DNA of 28,133 bases from Sedimentisphaerales bacterium (GCA_016932895.1 JAFGCA010000128.1:1-28133); one strand, 5' to 3'; positions 1-8,543 are shown, numbered from the stretch's first letter. Notes: generated by a model not told the origin, from the letters alone. Numbers and translations: made by a program.

Positions 1-138
1 GAAATCGTTGGTGTGATTTCCTTGAAGATGGGGCTTATATCCCGATACGAAAAGCACGTACGTTCTCGGGAGGAAAAATCACGAAGGGGATTTTTCCTCC
101 CTAAAGTAAGCCTAATCTCCATTTTGCAAAAGTTCAGT
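1..138. repeat. palindromic interspersed repeat, copy 1 (left end outside window)
   Basis: This stretch aligns without net gaps to 17568-17705; by hand count about 114 of 138 bases match (83%). It holds a perfect 13-bp inverted repeat (GGGAGGAAAAATC at 68-80 against its complement at 89-101). It also holds the right terminal arm (107-131), whose partner arm is seen only in the second copy. Substitutions fall mostly in loops, so the fold is better kept than the sequence. A reading frame stays open through it (13-198), but that frame stops over the start codon of the following gene and looks incidental. The copy sits in the upstream region of the glycoside hydrolase gene. Confidence 0.85.
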
Positions 139-194
139 ACACGAATCAGCGTGCGACCTCAGGACGGTGATCGGCAACGTGGGAGCGAAACGCG

Positions 195-1715
195 ATGAGA
201 CATCTTGCGGTGCTGTTGTGCATTCTCCTCTCGATCGTAACGCTCGGCGCGGAAAAGACGGTCTTCCGCTGCGATTTCGACCGGACCACGGCGCCGGGCA
301 GCAACGAGGGCAGACTGGTCACGGGCTACGAACAGAGCCGGTCGCTGCTGATTGAGCGGGTCGAGCCCGGTTCGTACAACCGGCGATTTCCACTGCCCGC
401 CGAGGCGTTCAAAGACCGTTTCGCCACGCTACGGGCGGTCGTCAAGGCGGCCGATGTCTCGGAGCCGCCGCAATCCTGGAACGGGATCAAGGTCATGCTG
501 GTCCTGGAAGCCGCCTCCGGCGCCAGGCAGTATCCGCAGATCCCGATTCCCGCCGGCACGTTCGACTGGAAGCCGATGCGTCACACGATCCGCCTTCCCG
601 CCGATATCAGGAGCGCCGTGCTGGTCGTCGGCCTGGAGGAGGTCAGCGGTCGGGCGTGGTTCGATAATCTCGAGGTCGTCGTGGGCAGGCCCGAGAGGAA
701 GGGCCGGCGCAGCGAGACCCGGTTCAAAGGTCACGACCTGCCCCGCTTGCGCGGCGTGATGTACGGGCCGACGTTCCGCGAGAGTGACATCCGCGACCTG
801 GCGCAGACGTGGAACGCCAACCAGATTCGCTGGCAACTGAACTGGACGCCGATGAAGCAGGCCGAGGAGTGGGCCCGCGACCTGGAGGCGTACGATCGGT
901 GGCTCGACGGCGCGCTGGCCGAGTGCGACCAAGCGCTGGCGGCCTGCGAGAAGTACGGCATCAAGGTGCTGGTGGACCTGCACACCCCGCCGGGCGGCCG
1001 GGGGGAGGGCGGCGTCTGCCGCATGTTCCAGGAGAAGCGCTATCAGGACAAGCTGGTGGCGGTATGGGACCGAATCGCGCGCCGATACCAGGGGCGTCGC
1101 GTCGTCTACGCGTATGACCTGCTCAACGAAGCGGTGGAAGGTACGGTGGCCGAAGGGCTGTTGAACTGGCGAGCCCTCGCGACGAAAGCGGCCCGGACGA
1201 TCCGGGCGGTCGATCCGGGCAAGCCCGTCGTTTTCGAGCCGAGCCCCTGGGGCGGCCCCGACGGCTTCGACTGGCTCGAACCGTTGGACCTGGACCGCGT
1301 GATCTACAGCTTTCACATGTACCGGCCGCATAGTTTTACGCACCAGGGCGTCTACAATGACCGGACGGGAATCGCGTATCCGGGCCCCATCGACGGCGAG
1401 CCGTGGGACAAGGAAAGGCTGCGAGAGGAGATGCGACCCGCTATCGAGTTTCAGCAGGCCTTCAACGTCCACGTCTACGTCGGCGAGTTCAGCGTCATTC
1501 GCTGGGCGCCGGGCGACAGCGGTTACAACTACTTGCGGGACGTCATCGACCTGTTCGAGCAATACGGCTGGGACTGGTCCTATCACGCTTTCCGCGAATG
1601 GGACGGCTGGAGCGTCGAGCACGGCCCGGACCGCAACGACCGCCGGCCCACCGACACACCGGGTCGGCGAATGCGACTGCTCCTGCGCTGGTTCGAGAAG
1701 AACCAACGTCCCTGA
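195..1715 (+). CDS. secreted glycoside hydrolase family 5 (cellulase-like) protein
   Basis: A 506-residue exported enzyme. Residues 1-19 form a signal peptide (MRH, then a Leu/Ile/Val core, ending LGA). Residues about 24-165 look like a beta-sandwich carbohydrate-binding or galactose-binding-like module. Residues about 185-500 form a TIM-barrel catalytic domain. The acid/base glutamate is E312 in YDLLNEAVEG and the nucleophile is E431 in VYVGEFSV, the two conserved glutamates of clan GH-A/GH5. HMY (374-376) fits the conserved substrate-site histidine and tyrosine. The start is chosen at the ATG preceded by GGGAG about nine bases upstream, directly before a clean signal peptide. By family it should cut beta-1,4-linked glucan or mannan outside the cytoplasm; which polysaccharide cannot be told from sequence. 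The next gene is convergent. Confidence 0.85.
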   Translation: MRHLAVLLCILLSIVTLGAEKTVFRCDFDRTTAPGSNEGRLVTGYEQSRSLLIERVEPGSYNRRFPLPAEAFKDRFATLRAVVKAADVSEPPQSWNGIKVMLVLEAASGARQYPQIPIPAGTFDWKPMRHTIRLPADIRSAVLVVGLEEVSGRAWFDNLEVVVGRPERKGRRSETRFKGHDLPRLRGVMYGPTFRESDIRDLAQTWNANQIRWQLNWTPMKQAEEWARDLEAYDRWLDGALAECDQALAACEKYGIKVLVDLHTPPGGRGEGGVCRMFQEKRYQDKLVAVWDRIARRYQGRRVVYAYDLLNEAVEGTVAEGLLNWRALATKAARTIRAVDPGKPVVFEPSPWGGPDGFDWLEPLDLDRVIYSFHMYRPHSFTHQGVYNDRTGIAYPGPIDGEPWDKERLREEMRPAIEFQQAFNVHVYVGEFSVIRWAPGDSGYNYLRDVIDLFEQYGWDWSYHAFREWDGWSVEHGPDRNDRRPTDTPGRRMRLLLRWFEKNQRP

Positions 1716-1786
1716 CCAGAAGCGAAGGGTCTCTGGCCGTTGCAGTTCCCTCTCGTGCGATGCTGGTTTCTCTTTCCTTGCCCGGC

Positions 1787-1810
1787 TGCTTCACTTCGTT
1801 CAGCATGACG
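1787..1810. repeat. possible fragment of a widespread short interspersed repeat
   Basis: Read on the minus strand, this 24-base stretch contains CATGCTGAACGAAGTGAAGC. I recall this phrase as recurring in intergenic DNA of many unrelated bacteria. It lies in the gap between two convergent genes (1716-1842), where nothing else is evident apart from a pyrimidine-rich run just before it. The assignment rests on recognition of the phrase only, as no second copy occurs in this window. Confidence 0.4.
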
Positions 1811-1842
1811 AGCTTCTGAGGAGTTGAGGCAGAGGAACAGTT

Positions 1843-3516
1843 CTATTCAACGCTGCGCGTTCCGTCCTCTTTGACCCAGATGACACGCTGGTAGCCGTTG
1901 GGGTCGAAGGCTTTGCCGGCAGGGAGCAGGTCGTAGGGGGTATGCGATTTCAGGCAGCGGGCGATTTCCTGCACGGCCGGTGTGAGGACCTGCTTGTAGG
2001 TCAGGCCGTGATCGTTCCTGCGGTCGAGCGGATAGATGTGCGTGCCCCAGGTGAACAGTTGCCAGCAGGTCGGCAGGCTGTAGCCGTAGGGGATGAGGAT
2101 GGCCGTCGTCGCGGCCCGCCGCAGTTTGTCGAGGTCGCGCGGCGGGCGGGATTCGGCATACGCCGAGATTTCCCGGGCCAGGCGAAGCTGCTCGGTGTAG
2201 GGGACGTGGTGGTCGTGGTCCGACGTCCAGAACCAGATGAACTCGGCGCCGAGGTCGTAGGCGAGTTTCATCGAGGCGAGGCGCAGATGGGGCTCGGCCT
2301 GGCCGTAGATGCTCATGCCCCACTTTGAGCCGAAGACCCGCGCCGCTCCGCGCATCTGGCTGTAGGACCACAGGAACAGATTCTCCGGCGTAACCGGAAC
2401 ATCGACGCTGAATTCCGCGTTCATCCGTTGGAGCATGAGGGGTTGGTCCGAGTCCGCGTTGGGATCGATGCGCCAGCGACATTCCTGGACGATGCCGCAA
2501 GGGTTCGCCTCCAGTTGATAGTAGCTGGTCTCGATGTAGGTCTCCCAGATGGGAATGGCGGGCTCGGGCAGTTCGAGCGAGCCGAGATCGATGCCGCTGC
2601 GCGTCAGCAGTTCGTGATAGCGCGGCGAGTCGATCCTCTCGCGGATGTGCTCGTGGATCATCTCGACGGCCTGCTGCAGCGATGCGCCGCGCGGATACTT
2701 GCCTGCCAGGCGGCAGGCAGGCTCGTCAATGAACATGTGCAGGCCGAGGAAGTTGGGCCGGTACAGCTCCTCGGGAAATGCGATGCTCGGGCTGTACCCG
2801 TCGTAGAAGACCGGCCGGTGACAAATCCAGTCGACCTGCTCGCCTTTGGCGGTGAAGTAGTTGATGCCCGCGGCGATCATCTCGTCGTAGTCGTCCCGGG
2901 TAAACGGAATGTAGTTGAAGTTGGACTTTTTGTCCTTGCGTCCCTTGCCGTCGTCGCGGAAGTTGCGGCTGGTGCCCACGATGAGATCGTTGCGCAGGAC
3001 CAGTTTGCGGAGCACCGGCGGGGGGGCCGCTGTCTTCGGTTCGAGCGTTCTGGTGCGAAGGAGCGGATGGCCCAGATACGTGCCCCGGTCGAACAACGCC
3101 CGGCCCGGCGTGGTCTCTCCGTGGGGCAGCAACTTTTCGACGAAGTCAAAGAGCGGCACCAGGGCGTCTCCGGTGCGCCGGTCGATGTACTCGGTGGGCG
3201 GCTGGTTGGGTTCCTGGAGGACGTAGCGGTGAATCGCGACATCTCCATGCCCAGGCAAAGAGAACGGCCCGCCGTTGGCCAGAAACCACACATCGAACGT
3301 GTCACCGTTGACCTTCGCAGCCGTGAGATGGTACCAGTTGCCAAGGTCGGGCTCGGGACCGGGGCTGGTGGCGATTTCGAGTCGCGCGATCTGCTTCGGG
3401 TGGGCATTCGCGGGGAGCTTCGCCTCATAGAGGGCCCGCTCCGCCGATTGCCCGAGGCCGGTAAGGGTAAGTTGCGGCAGCAAAGCCAGCAGAACAGCGG
3501 CGCCCGACCGTCTCAT
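1843..3516 (-). CDS. secreted protein of unknown function, possibly TIM-barrel hydrolase-like
   Basis: A 557-residue protein with a signal peptide (MRRSGAAVLLALLPQLTLTGLGQSA, cleavage near residue 25). The ATG start has a near-perfect ribosome site, AAAGGAGGACGAT, just ahead. I recognise no named family. The C-terminal half has motifs reminiscent of TIM-barrel glycoside hydrolases: AGINYFTAKGEQVDWI; a histidine-rich region GAEFIWFWTSDHDHH; and WGMSIYGQAEPHLRLASMK, which could be late barrel strands. The N-terminal part (residues 30-130) looks like a beta-rich domain. It is transcribed divergently from the Tat-signal oxidoreductase from a shared intergenic region, and the GH5 gene is convergent. 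A role in carbohydrate use is inference from context only. The catalytic identity is unresolved. Confidence 0.8.
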   Translation of the reverse strand: MRRSGAAVLLALLPQLTLTGLGQSAERALYEAKLPANAHPKQIARLEIATSPGPEPDLGNWYHLTAAKVNGDTFDVWFLANGGPFSLPGHGDVAIHRYVLQEPNQPPTEYIDRRTGDALVPLFDFVEKLLPHGETTPGRALFDRGTYLGHPLLRTRTLEPKTAAPPPVLRKLVLRNDLIVGTSRNFRDDGKGRKDKKSNFNYIPFTRDDYDEMIAAGINYFTAKGEQVDWICHRPVFYDGYSPSIAFPEELYRPNFLGLHMFIDEPACRLAGKYPRGASLQQAVEMIHEHIRERIDSPRYHELLTRSGIDLGSLELPEPAIPIWETYIETSYYQLEANPCGIVQECRWRIDPNADSDQPLMLQRMNAEFSVDVPVTPENLFLWSYSQMRGAARVFGSKWGMSIYGQAEPHLRLASMKLAYDLGAEFIWFWTSDHDHHVPYTEQLRLAREISAYAESRPPRDLDKLRRAATTAILIPYGYSLPTCWQLFTWGTHIYPLDRRNDHGLTYKQVLTPAVQEIARCLKSHTPYDLLPAGKAFDPNGYQRVIWVKEDGTRSVE

Positions 3517-3554
3517 ATCGTCCTCCTTTGATTCAGGATCGATTCCATGGTGTC

Positions 3555-3583
3555 ATTATAGACAAGTCCCGCCGAAGGCACAA
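3555..3583 (-). promoter_or_regulatory. sigma70-type promoter of the 557-residue secreted protein
   Basis: On the minus strand TTGTGC (3578-3583) and a perfect TATAAT (3555-3560) are separated by 17 bases. Transcription would begin near 3548, giving a leader of about 30 bases that contains the AAAGGAGG ribosome site. Confidence 0.7.
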
Positions 3584-3615
3584 CGCGACGACGCAGCGGC
3601 GTTGGGAAAAAGTGC

Positions 3616-3643
3616 TTGTGAATCGCTCGTATGCGGGGATAAT
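3616..3643 (+). promoter_or_regulatory. probable sigma70-type promoter of the oxidoreductase gene
   Basis: TTGTGA (3616-3621) and GATAAT (3638-3643) are 16 bases apart on the plus strand, about 100 bases upstream of the gene. It points away from the minus-strand promoter 33 bp to the left, so the two genes are a divergent pair that could share a regulator. Confidence 0.5.
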
Positions 3644-3748
3644 AACAGGCTGTGCGGCCCGGAAAGGTGCGGGCCCGGGAGCAGAGCATGACTCCAGGAT
3701 CATAAGGAACCACCTGAAACCGACATCAAGCAGTAGGAGACACCGACC

Positions 3749-5152
3749 ATGAGTGAAACCACGGAGAATAGCACGTCGCGTCGTGACTTTTTGAAGACGA
3801 CCGGCCGCGTTGCCGCCGTCTCGGCTGTGAGCGCGGGCATCGTTCCCAGCCTGTACGCTGCCTCGAACGACACGATCCAAGTGGCTCTGATCGGCTGCGG
3901 CGGCCGCGGCTCCGGCGCCGCCAGCGACGCCTTGTCCGTCAGGGACGGCCGGCTCAAACTGGTCGCGATGGGCGACGTTTTTGAAGACCGCCTCACGAGC
4001 AGCTATCAGAACCTGAAGAACCGGCACAAGGACATGGTGGACGTTCCCGAAGAACGCAAGTTCATCGGCTTTGACGCCTACAAGAAGGCGATGGACTGTC
4101 TGCGTCCGGGCGATATCGCGATCTTTGCCACGCAGCCGGCTTTCCGGTGGGTGCATTTCACCTACGCCGTCAAGAAGGGGCTCAACGTCTTCATGGAGAA
4201 GCCCGTCACCGTGGACGGCCCGACCACCAAGCGGATGATCGAGCTGGCCAAGCAGGCCGACGCCAAGAACCTCAAGGTCGGCGTGGGGCTGATGTCGCGT
4301 CACAGCCGGGCGCTACAGGAACTGGCCAACCGCATTGCGGACGGTGAGATCGGCGACATCATTCTGATGCGCGGCTACCGCATGCACGGACCGGTGGGCT
4401 TTTTCTCGTCGCCGCCCAAGCCGGAAGGCATCAGCGATTTGCTCTACCAGGTGCGGCGCTTCCACAGCTTCATCTGGGCCAGCGGCGGCAACTACAGCGA
4501 CTTCTACATCCACGTCATCGACCATCTCTGCTGGATGAAGAATGCCTGGCCGGTCAAGGCCCAGGCGCTGGGCGGACGCCACTATCGTCAAAGCCCCGAA
4601 GGCGTCACCTACGTGGATCAGAATTTCGACACGTACGCCGTCGAGTACACGTTTGCCGACGGCACCAAGTTCAATTTCGACGGGCGTACGATGAACGGCT
4701 GCGCGCAGATTTATTCCAGCTACATCCACGGCACCAAGGGTTCCGCGATTGCCTCCAAGAGCGGCGACTTCGGACTGCCCTCGAGCACGTACAAGAGCCA
4801 GTCGCCCGACGACGCCAGCTTGATCTGGACGTCCAGGGTTCCCCAGAGGCAGCGCAATCCCTATCAGAATGAGTGGGACGACCTGGTGGACGCCATCCGC
4901 AACGACAAACCGTACAACGAGGCCGCCCGCGGCGCAATCGGCAGTATGGTCACGTCGATGGGCCGGATGGCCGCGCACACGGGCCAGGAGATTACCTACG
5001 AGGACATGCTCAACTGTCCGCACGAGATGGCGCCGGGTCTGGACAAGCTGACGATGGATTCGGCCGCACCGTTGCGGGCGGACGCCAACGGCAGGTATCC
5101 GATTCCCCAGCCGGGTATCGTCAAGGATCGCGAATATGGAGATTTGGCGTAG
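3749..5152 (+). CDS. Gfo/Idh/MocA family oxidoreductase with Tat signal
   Basis: A 467-residue NAD(P)-dependent dehydrogenase-type protein. The N-terminus carries a twin-arginine signal (SRRDFLKTTGR, residues 10-20, then a hydrophobic stretch ending near Ala37-Ala38), so export in folded form with bound cofactor is expected. The Rossmann fold begins at VALIGCGGRGSG (45-56). EKP (150-152) is the family's conserved nucleotide and active-site motif. The family C-terminal beta-sheet domain follows, with HVIDHLCW near 255-262. Close relatives are highly multiplied in planctomycetes and act on sugars or inositol-like substrates, but the substrate cannot be read from sequence. The start follows TAGGAGA by about nine bases. 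A rho-independent terminator follows the stop codon closely, so the gene is probably monocistronic. Confidence 0.9.
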   Translation: MSETTENSTSRRDFLKTTGRVAAVSAVSAGIVPSLYAASNDTIQVALIGCGGRGSGAASDALSVRDGRLKLVAMGDVFEDRLTSSYQNLKNRHKDMVDVPEERKFIGFDAYKKAMDCLRPGDIAIFATQPAFRWVHFTYAVKKGLNVFMEKPVTVDGPTTKRMIELAKQADAKNLKVGVGLMSRHSRALQELANRIADGEIGDIILMRGYRMHGPVGFFSSPPKPEGISDLLYQVRRFHSFIWASGGNYSDFYIHVIDHLCWMKNAWPVKAQALGGRHYRQSPEGVTYVDQNFDTYAVEYTFADGTKFNFDGRTMNGCAQIYSSYIHGTKGSAIASKSGDFGLPSSTYKSQSPDDASLIWTSRVPQRQRNPYQNEWDDLVDAIRNDKPYNEAARGAIGSMVTSMGRMAAHTGQEITYEDMLNCPHEMAPGLDKLTMDSAAPLRADANGRYPIPQPGIVKDREYGDLA

Positions 5153-5175
5153 AATTCGCCCGTCATGAACGATTC

Positions 5176-5220
5176 GCCGCTGGTCTCGGCTCCCTCCGAA
5201 CCAGCGGCTTTCTCTTTTTT
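5176..5220 (+). terminator. rho-independent terminator
   Basis: A perfect 9-bp stem, GCCGCTGGT (5176-5184) with ACCAGCGGC (5200-5208), has a 15-base loop and is followed at once by a T-rich tail (5209-5220). It begins 23 bases after the oxidoreductase stop codon. Confidence 0.85.
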
Positions 5221-5411
5221 ATGTGCCCGGGAAGCTCCATCGGCCGGGCGGCCCTTTCGTTCGTCCGAACCCTCCGGTAGTCTTTCGGGTAGAGATATGT
5301 TGCATAGCCCGCTTGGTCTATCCCATCCGGGGTCGGCGGGGCGGACATTGACCCTTGAATAGCCACGGCATCCGTGGCGAACGATTTTGATACAAGCCTG
5401 GTGATGAGTCC

Positions 5412-6338
5412 GTGAAGGTGATTGCCGTCAACAACATCAGCAAGACGTTTGGCAAGGTCTGTGCCGTGTGCGGTCTGAGCTTCGAGGTGGAGGCTGGTAC
5501 GTGCTTCGGATTGCTGGGGCCCAACGGCGCGGGCAAGACCACGATGATGAAGATGATTTACGGCAAGGCGCTGCGCGACCGGCGGTGTGCCGGGACCATC
5601 GACATCTTTGGCTATGATCCGGCCCGGGACGAGCTGGCCATCAAGTACCTCTCCGGCGTGGTGCCCCAGGAGGACAACCTCGACGACGAGCTCAACGTGA
5701 TTCAGAATCTGATGATCTACTCCAAGTTCTACGCCCTGCCCGCCGGCGTCGCCCGCGAGCGGATCGGATCTCTGCTGGATTTCCTGGAGCTGTCGGACAA
5801 GGTCAAGGCGAAGATCAAAGAGCTTTCCGGCGGGATGAAAAGACGACTGGTCATCGCGCGGGCCCTGCTGAACGATCCGCGACTGCTGATCCTCGACGAG
5901 CCCACGACCGGCCTGGATCCCCAGGTGCGACATCTGATCTGGGACAAGCTGCGGCAGCTTCAAGCCCGGGGCACCACCATCGTGCTGACCACGCACTACA
6001 TGGAGGAGGCGTTTCAGATTTGTGATACGGTTCTGATCATGGACAAGGGCCGTAAAGTCCTCCAGGACAATCCCCGCCGCCTGCTGGAGGCCAATATCGA
6101 GCCCTACGTCCTGGAAGTTCCCATCACCGATGGGAAGCCGCCGTTCGCGGCCGAGCCTCCCGGCGCTGCGATCCGGGTCGATCGTGCCGAGGGAACCGTG
6201 CGCTTCTACGCCGAGGACATCGCGCAGCTCAAGGACCTGGCCGACAAGCTGTCGGACCAGAACTACTACCTGCGACAATCCACGCTCGAGGACGTTTTCC
6301 TCAAGGCAACCGGGAGGGCTCTCAATGAGAGGCAATGA
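5412..6338 (+). CDS. ABC transporter ATP-binding protein (NodI/CcmA-like)
   Basis: A 308-residue ATPase of an ABC-2 type exporter. Walker A is GPNGAGKT (36-43), the Q-loop glutamine is near residue 86 (VVPQEDN), the signature is LSGGMKRR (138-145), Walker B is LLILDEPTTGLDP (158-170), and the switch histidine is H195 in TTHYMEE. A C-terminal extension of about 80 residues is typical of the NodI subgroup. The start is GTG at 5412, giving MKVIAVNNISKTFG; there is no good ATG alternative and the upstream ribosome site is weak. Its 3' end overlaps the permease gene by 14 bases, so the two are translated together. The substrate is unknown: relatives export lipo-oligosaccharides, polysaccharides or drugs. 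Confidence 0.93.
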   Translation: MKVIAVNNISKTFGKVCAVCGLSFEVEAGTCFGLLGPNGAGKTTMMKMIYGKALRDRRCAGTIDIFGYDPARDELAIKYLSGVVPQEDNLDDELNVIQNLMIYSKFYALPAGVARERIGSLLDFLELSDKVKAKIKELSGGMKRRLVIARALLNDPRLLILDEPTTGLDPQVRHLIWDKLRQLQARGTTIVLTTHYMEEAFQICDTVLIMDKGRKVLQDNPRRLLEANIEPYVLEVPITDGKPPFAAEPPGAAIRVDRAEGTVRFYAEDIAQLKDLADKLSDQNYYLRQSTLEDVFLKATGRALNERQ

Positions 6339-7116
6339 ACCGGCCGCCTACCCGACACTGGCTCGTCGCTTGTTGTGCGTTTGGTACCGCCACCACCGCG
6401 TCTACACCAGAAATCTCCTGAGCAACGCGTTGCCGCCCTTTCTCGAGCCGTTGCTGTTTCTGGTCGGCGTGGGCCTGGGTCTGGGCAAGTATATTACCGA
6501 GAGCATGGAAGGGTTGGCGTATATCGAGTTTCTCGGGACCGGGCTGCTGGTGACGACCGCCATGTTCACCGCGGCCTACGAGTGCACGTTCGGCACCTTC
6601 ATTCGCCTGGAGTACGAGAAGGTCTACGACGGCATGCTGGCCGCTCCGATTACCGTCAACAACCTCATCGTCGGTGAGATCCTCTGGGCCGGTACCAAGG
6701 GGTTGTTCTTCTCGTTCGCGGTGCTCTGCATCCTGACGGCGTTCGGCATCACTGACCTGCCCCAGAGTCTGCTGGCCCCGCTGGTGGGATTTCTTACGGG
6801 CATGATGTTCGCGTCGATCTCCCTGCTGGTGACGTCGTTCGTCAAGACGATCAACCATTTCAATTTCTATCTGACGGGCTTTATCTCACCGATGTTCTTC
6901 TTCTCGGGCGTGGTTTTCCCGGTGAGCAATTTGCCTTCCAGCGTTCGCTTTGTGGCCGAGGTGATCCCGCTGACCCACTCGGTGCGGCTCGTGCGGGCGG
7001 TCTGCACCAGCAGCTATCGCCCGGCGTTGCTCGCTGATCTGGCCTACATTGCGGCTTTCATCGCCATTGTCGGTTTCCTGGCGGTTCGGCGGCTGCGTAG
7101 GCGACTGATCAGCTAA
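6325..7116 (+). CDS. ABC-2 type permease (NodJ-like)
   Basis: A 263-residue inner-membrane protein, partner of the preceding ATPase. The start is the ATG at 6325, preceded by GGGAGGG seven bases upstream and lying inside the end of the ATPase gene. About six hydrophobic segments are visible: near FLEPLLFLVGVGLGLG, FLGTGLLVTTAMFTA, GLFFSFAVLCILTAFG, LLAPLVGFLTGMMFASISLL, FYLTGFISPMFFFSGVVF and DLAYIAAFIAIVGFLAV. The segment SPMFFFSGVVFPVSNLP is characteristic of the ABC-2/NodJ family. The gene ends 26 bases from the convergent outer-membrane-like gene, and no terminator is evident between them. Confidence 0.9.
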   Translation: MRGNEPAAYPTLARRLLCVWYRHHRVYTRNLLSNALPPFLEPLLFLVGVGLGLGKYITESMEGLAYIEFLGTGLLVTTAMFTAAYECTFGTFIRLEYEKVYDGMLAAPITVNNLIVGEILWAGTKGLFFSFAVLCILTAFGITDLPQSLLAPLVGFLTGMMFASISLLVTSFVKTINHFNFYLTGFISPMFFFSGVVFPVSNLPSSVRFVAEVIPLTHSVRLVRAVCTSSYRPALLADLAYIAAFIAIVGFLAVRRLRRRLIS

Positions 7117-7142
7117 GGCCCGGCTGCGACCGCTCCACTGCG

Positions 7143-7805
7143 TCAGAATCGAAAGAACAGGCTCGCCGAAAGGACGGGATACACCTTGAAGTCGCCGATA
7201 TCGTCCTCCAGGTCCTCTTCCTCCCGCGCGAGATCGGCCAGAAAGTCCGGGTCGGTAGCCAGCGGCCCCGTGGCGGTGAGGGTCACGTCCGGAGAGCCGA
7301 TGAATGCGACGCCGAAGTCGGTGAGAATTCCCCAACGCCTGTTCTTGCCGAAGGCGTTGCCCCAGCCGATGCCCACGTAGGGCACGGTGTGGTCGACGGT
7401 CATCTCGCCCGAGAGGACCCCGATGTCGCCGGCATCGTACTCGGTGCTTCCGATGGTGATGGAACCGTCAAGCTCGGCGTCCAGCCCCACGTCGGTCTCG
7501 TTGATGATGATGCCGGCACTGATGTGGAAGGAATCGTCGAAAGGGTACCAGTCCAGCATCAGGGGGAACGTCTGAAGATCCATATCGAAGTCGTAATCGA
7601 TATCGGCCAGCTCGCCGTCAAGGTCGAGATCCAGAACCGTGGCGCCGAAACGACAGTTCACGTCCGATAGAACGTTCACCATCAGCTCGCCGCCGAGGCC
7701 GAGGGTCCCGGCCTTTCCCGCAATCGCCAGCCCGCCCGATGCGAAAGCGGCCTGACTCAGGCAGAAAACAAGCAGCAGCGTTGTGCCGAAAACGTATCGT
7801 TTCAT
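7143..7805 (-). CDS. exported outer-membrane beta-barrel-like protein
   Basis: A 220-residue protein. Residues 1-23 (MKRYVFGTTLLLVFCLSQAAFA) are a signal peptide. The mature part alternates polar and hydrophobic residues in short strands joined by acidic turns (for example DLDLDGELADIDYDFDMD) and ends in SLFFRF. A C-terminal phenylalanine after an amphipathic strand is the usual signature recognised by the BAM machinery. The strongly acidic loops may bind cations, but this is speculative. The start is the ATG with GGAAAGGAC ahead; the reading frame continues 84 bases further upstream, but that part lacks a signal sequence. No specific family was recognised. It is convergent with the ABC permease gene. 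Confidence 0.7.
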   Translation of the reverse strand: MKRYVFGTTLLLVFCLSQAAFASGGLAIAGKAGTLGLGGELMVNVLSDVNCRFGATVLDLDLDGELADIDYDFDMDLQTFPLMLDWYPFDDSFHISAGIIINETDVGLDAELDGSITIGSTEYDAGDIGVLSGEMTVDHTVPYVGIGWGNAFGKNRRWGILTDFGVAFIGSPDVTLTATGPLATDPDFLADLAREEEDLEDDIGDFKVYPVLSASLFFRF

Positions 7806-8066
7806 GGCAATGTCCTTTCCGGAGGTTCGTGCATCGGCCTCAAGGGCCTTTGCCGGCCGCAGGGCACAGCGGTCCCGCAGCACCGACAACTCACGGTGGT
7901 CTTCGGCCTATTGTCCGGCGGACTTCAGCCAAAGTGGCCGGATTTGCCCGGGGCGCTTGCGGTGTTGTACCGCGAAATCGCAAGAGACGGACGCTGGTGA
8001 CCTTTGCTCTTCATTTCTGGCGCCGATGTGATAAGATAGGGCCGAAATGAGTAAGGATACGACGTT

Positions 8067-8543
8067 ATGGCACATATAGTCCTGTCGGGCGATGAGCTCG
8101 TCAACATACTCGACGCCAACGAGCTGATTCCCGATCACGTGACCGATATTCACACCAACGGCGAGGAAATCAGGATCCGGGTCAAGACGCCGTGGCCGCT
8201 GCTGAAGTCGCTCCGGGTCGGTATCCGCTTCATGGGTTTTGACGACGGACAGGTCGTGCTGCAACTGGTAACCAACCGCGTCCTGGACCGATTTGACTGG
8301 CTCATCGACAGAATGCTGGAGTCACTGCGGCTGGAAGACCACGGAAGCCGCTGGGAGTATCCGCACCTTTTTGTGGACGTCAACAGGCTGATCCAGCGGC
8401 AACTGCGCGGGGTAACGGTCAACGAGATGACATTCGAGGACGGGTACTTCCATATCTCGACGACACACGCATGCGACGGCGCCTCCGGCGATCCGGCGAT
8501 CCCGGACCAGGAAGGCGGCGACGCAGAGGATTCGCGGCAGTGA
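8067..8543 (+). CDS. conserved-looking hypothetical protein, cytoplasmic
   Basis: A 158-residue acidic, soluble protein with no signal peptide or membrane segment. It opens MAHIVLSGDELVNILDANELIPDHVTDIHT and has alternating beta and helix character: IRIRVKTPWPLLKSLRVGIRF, then VVLQLVTNRVLDRFDWLIDRMLESL. Residues after about 135 are a disordered Gly/Asp/Pro tail. AGTAAGGA lies about nine bases before the ATG. I recognise no family. It stands alone on the plus strand between two minus-strand genes for exported proteins. Regular codon use and the ribosome site support a real gene; the function is unknown. Confidence 0.65.
   Translation: MAHIVLSGDELVNILDANELIPDHVTDIHTNGEEIRIRVKTPWPLLKSLRVGIRFMGFDDGQVVLQLVTNRVLDRFDWLIDRMLESLRLEDHGSRWEYPHLFVDVNRLIQRQLRGVTVNEMTFEDGYFHISTTHACDGASGDPAIPDQEGGDAEDSRQ

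Noticed and set aside
13..198. 61-codon plus-strand frame at the window start
   Set aside because: It is the translation of the palindromic repeat running out into the leader of the hydrolase gene; no ribosome site precedes it.
429..1706. 425-codon frame antisense to the glycoside hydrolase
   Set aside because: The plus strand carries both catalytic glutamates, a signal peptide and a ribosome site; the minus frame shows none.
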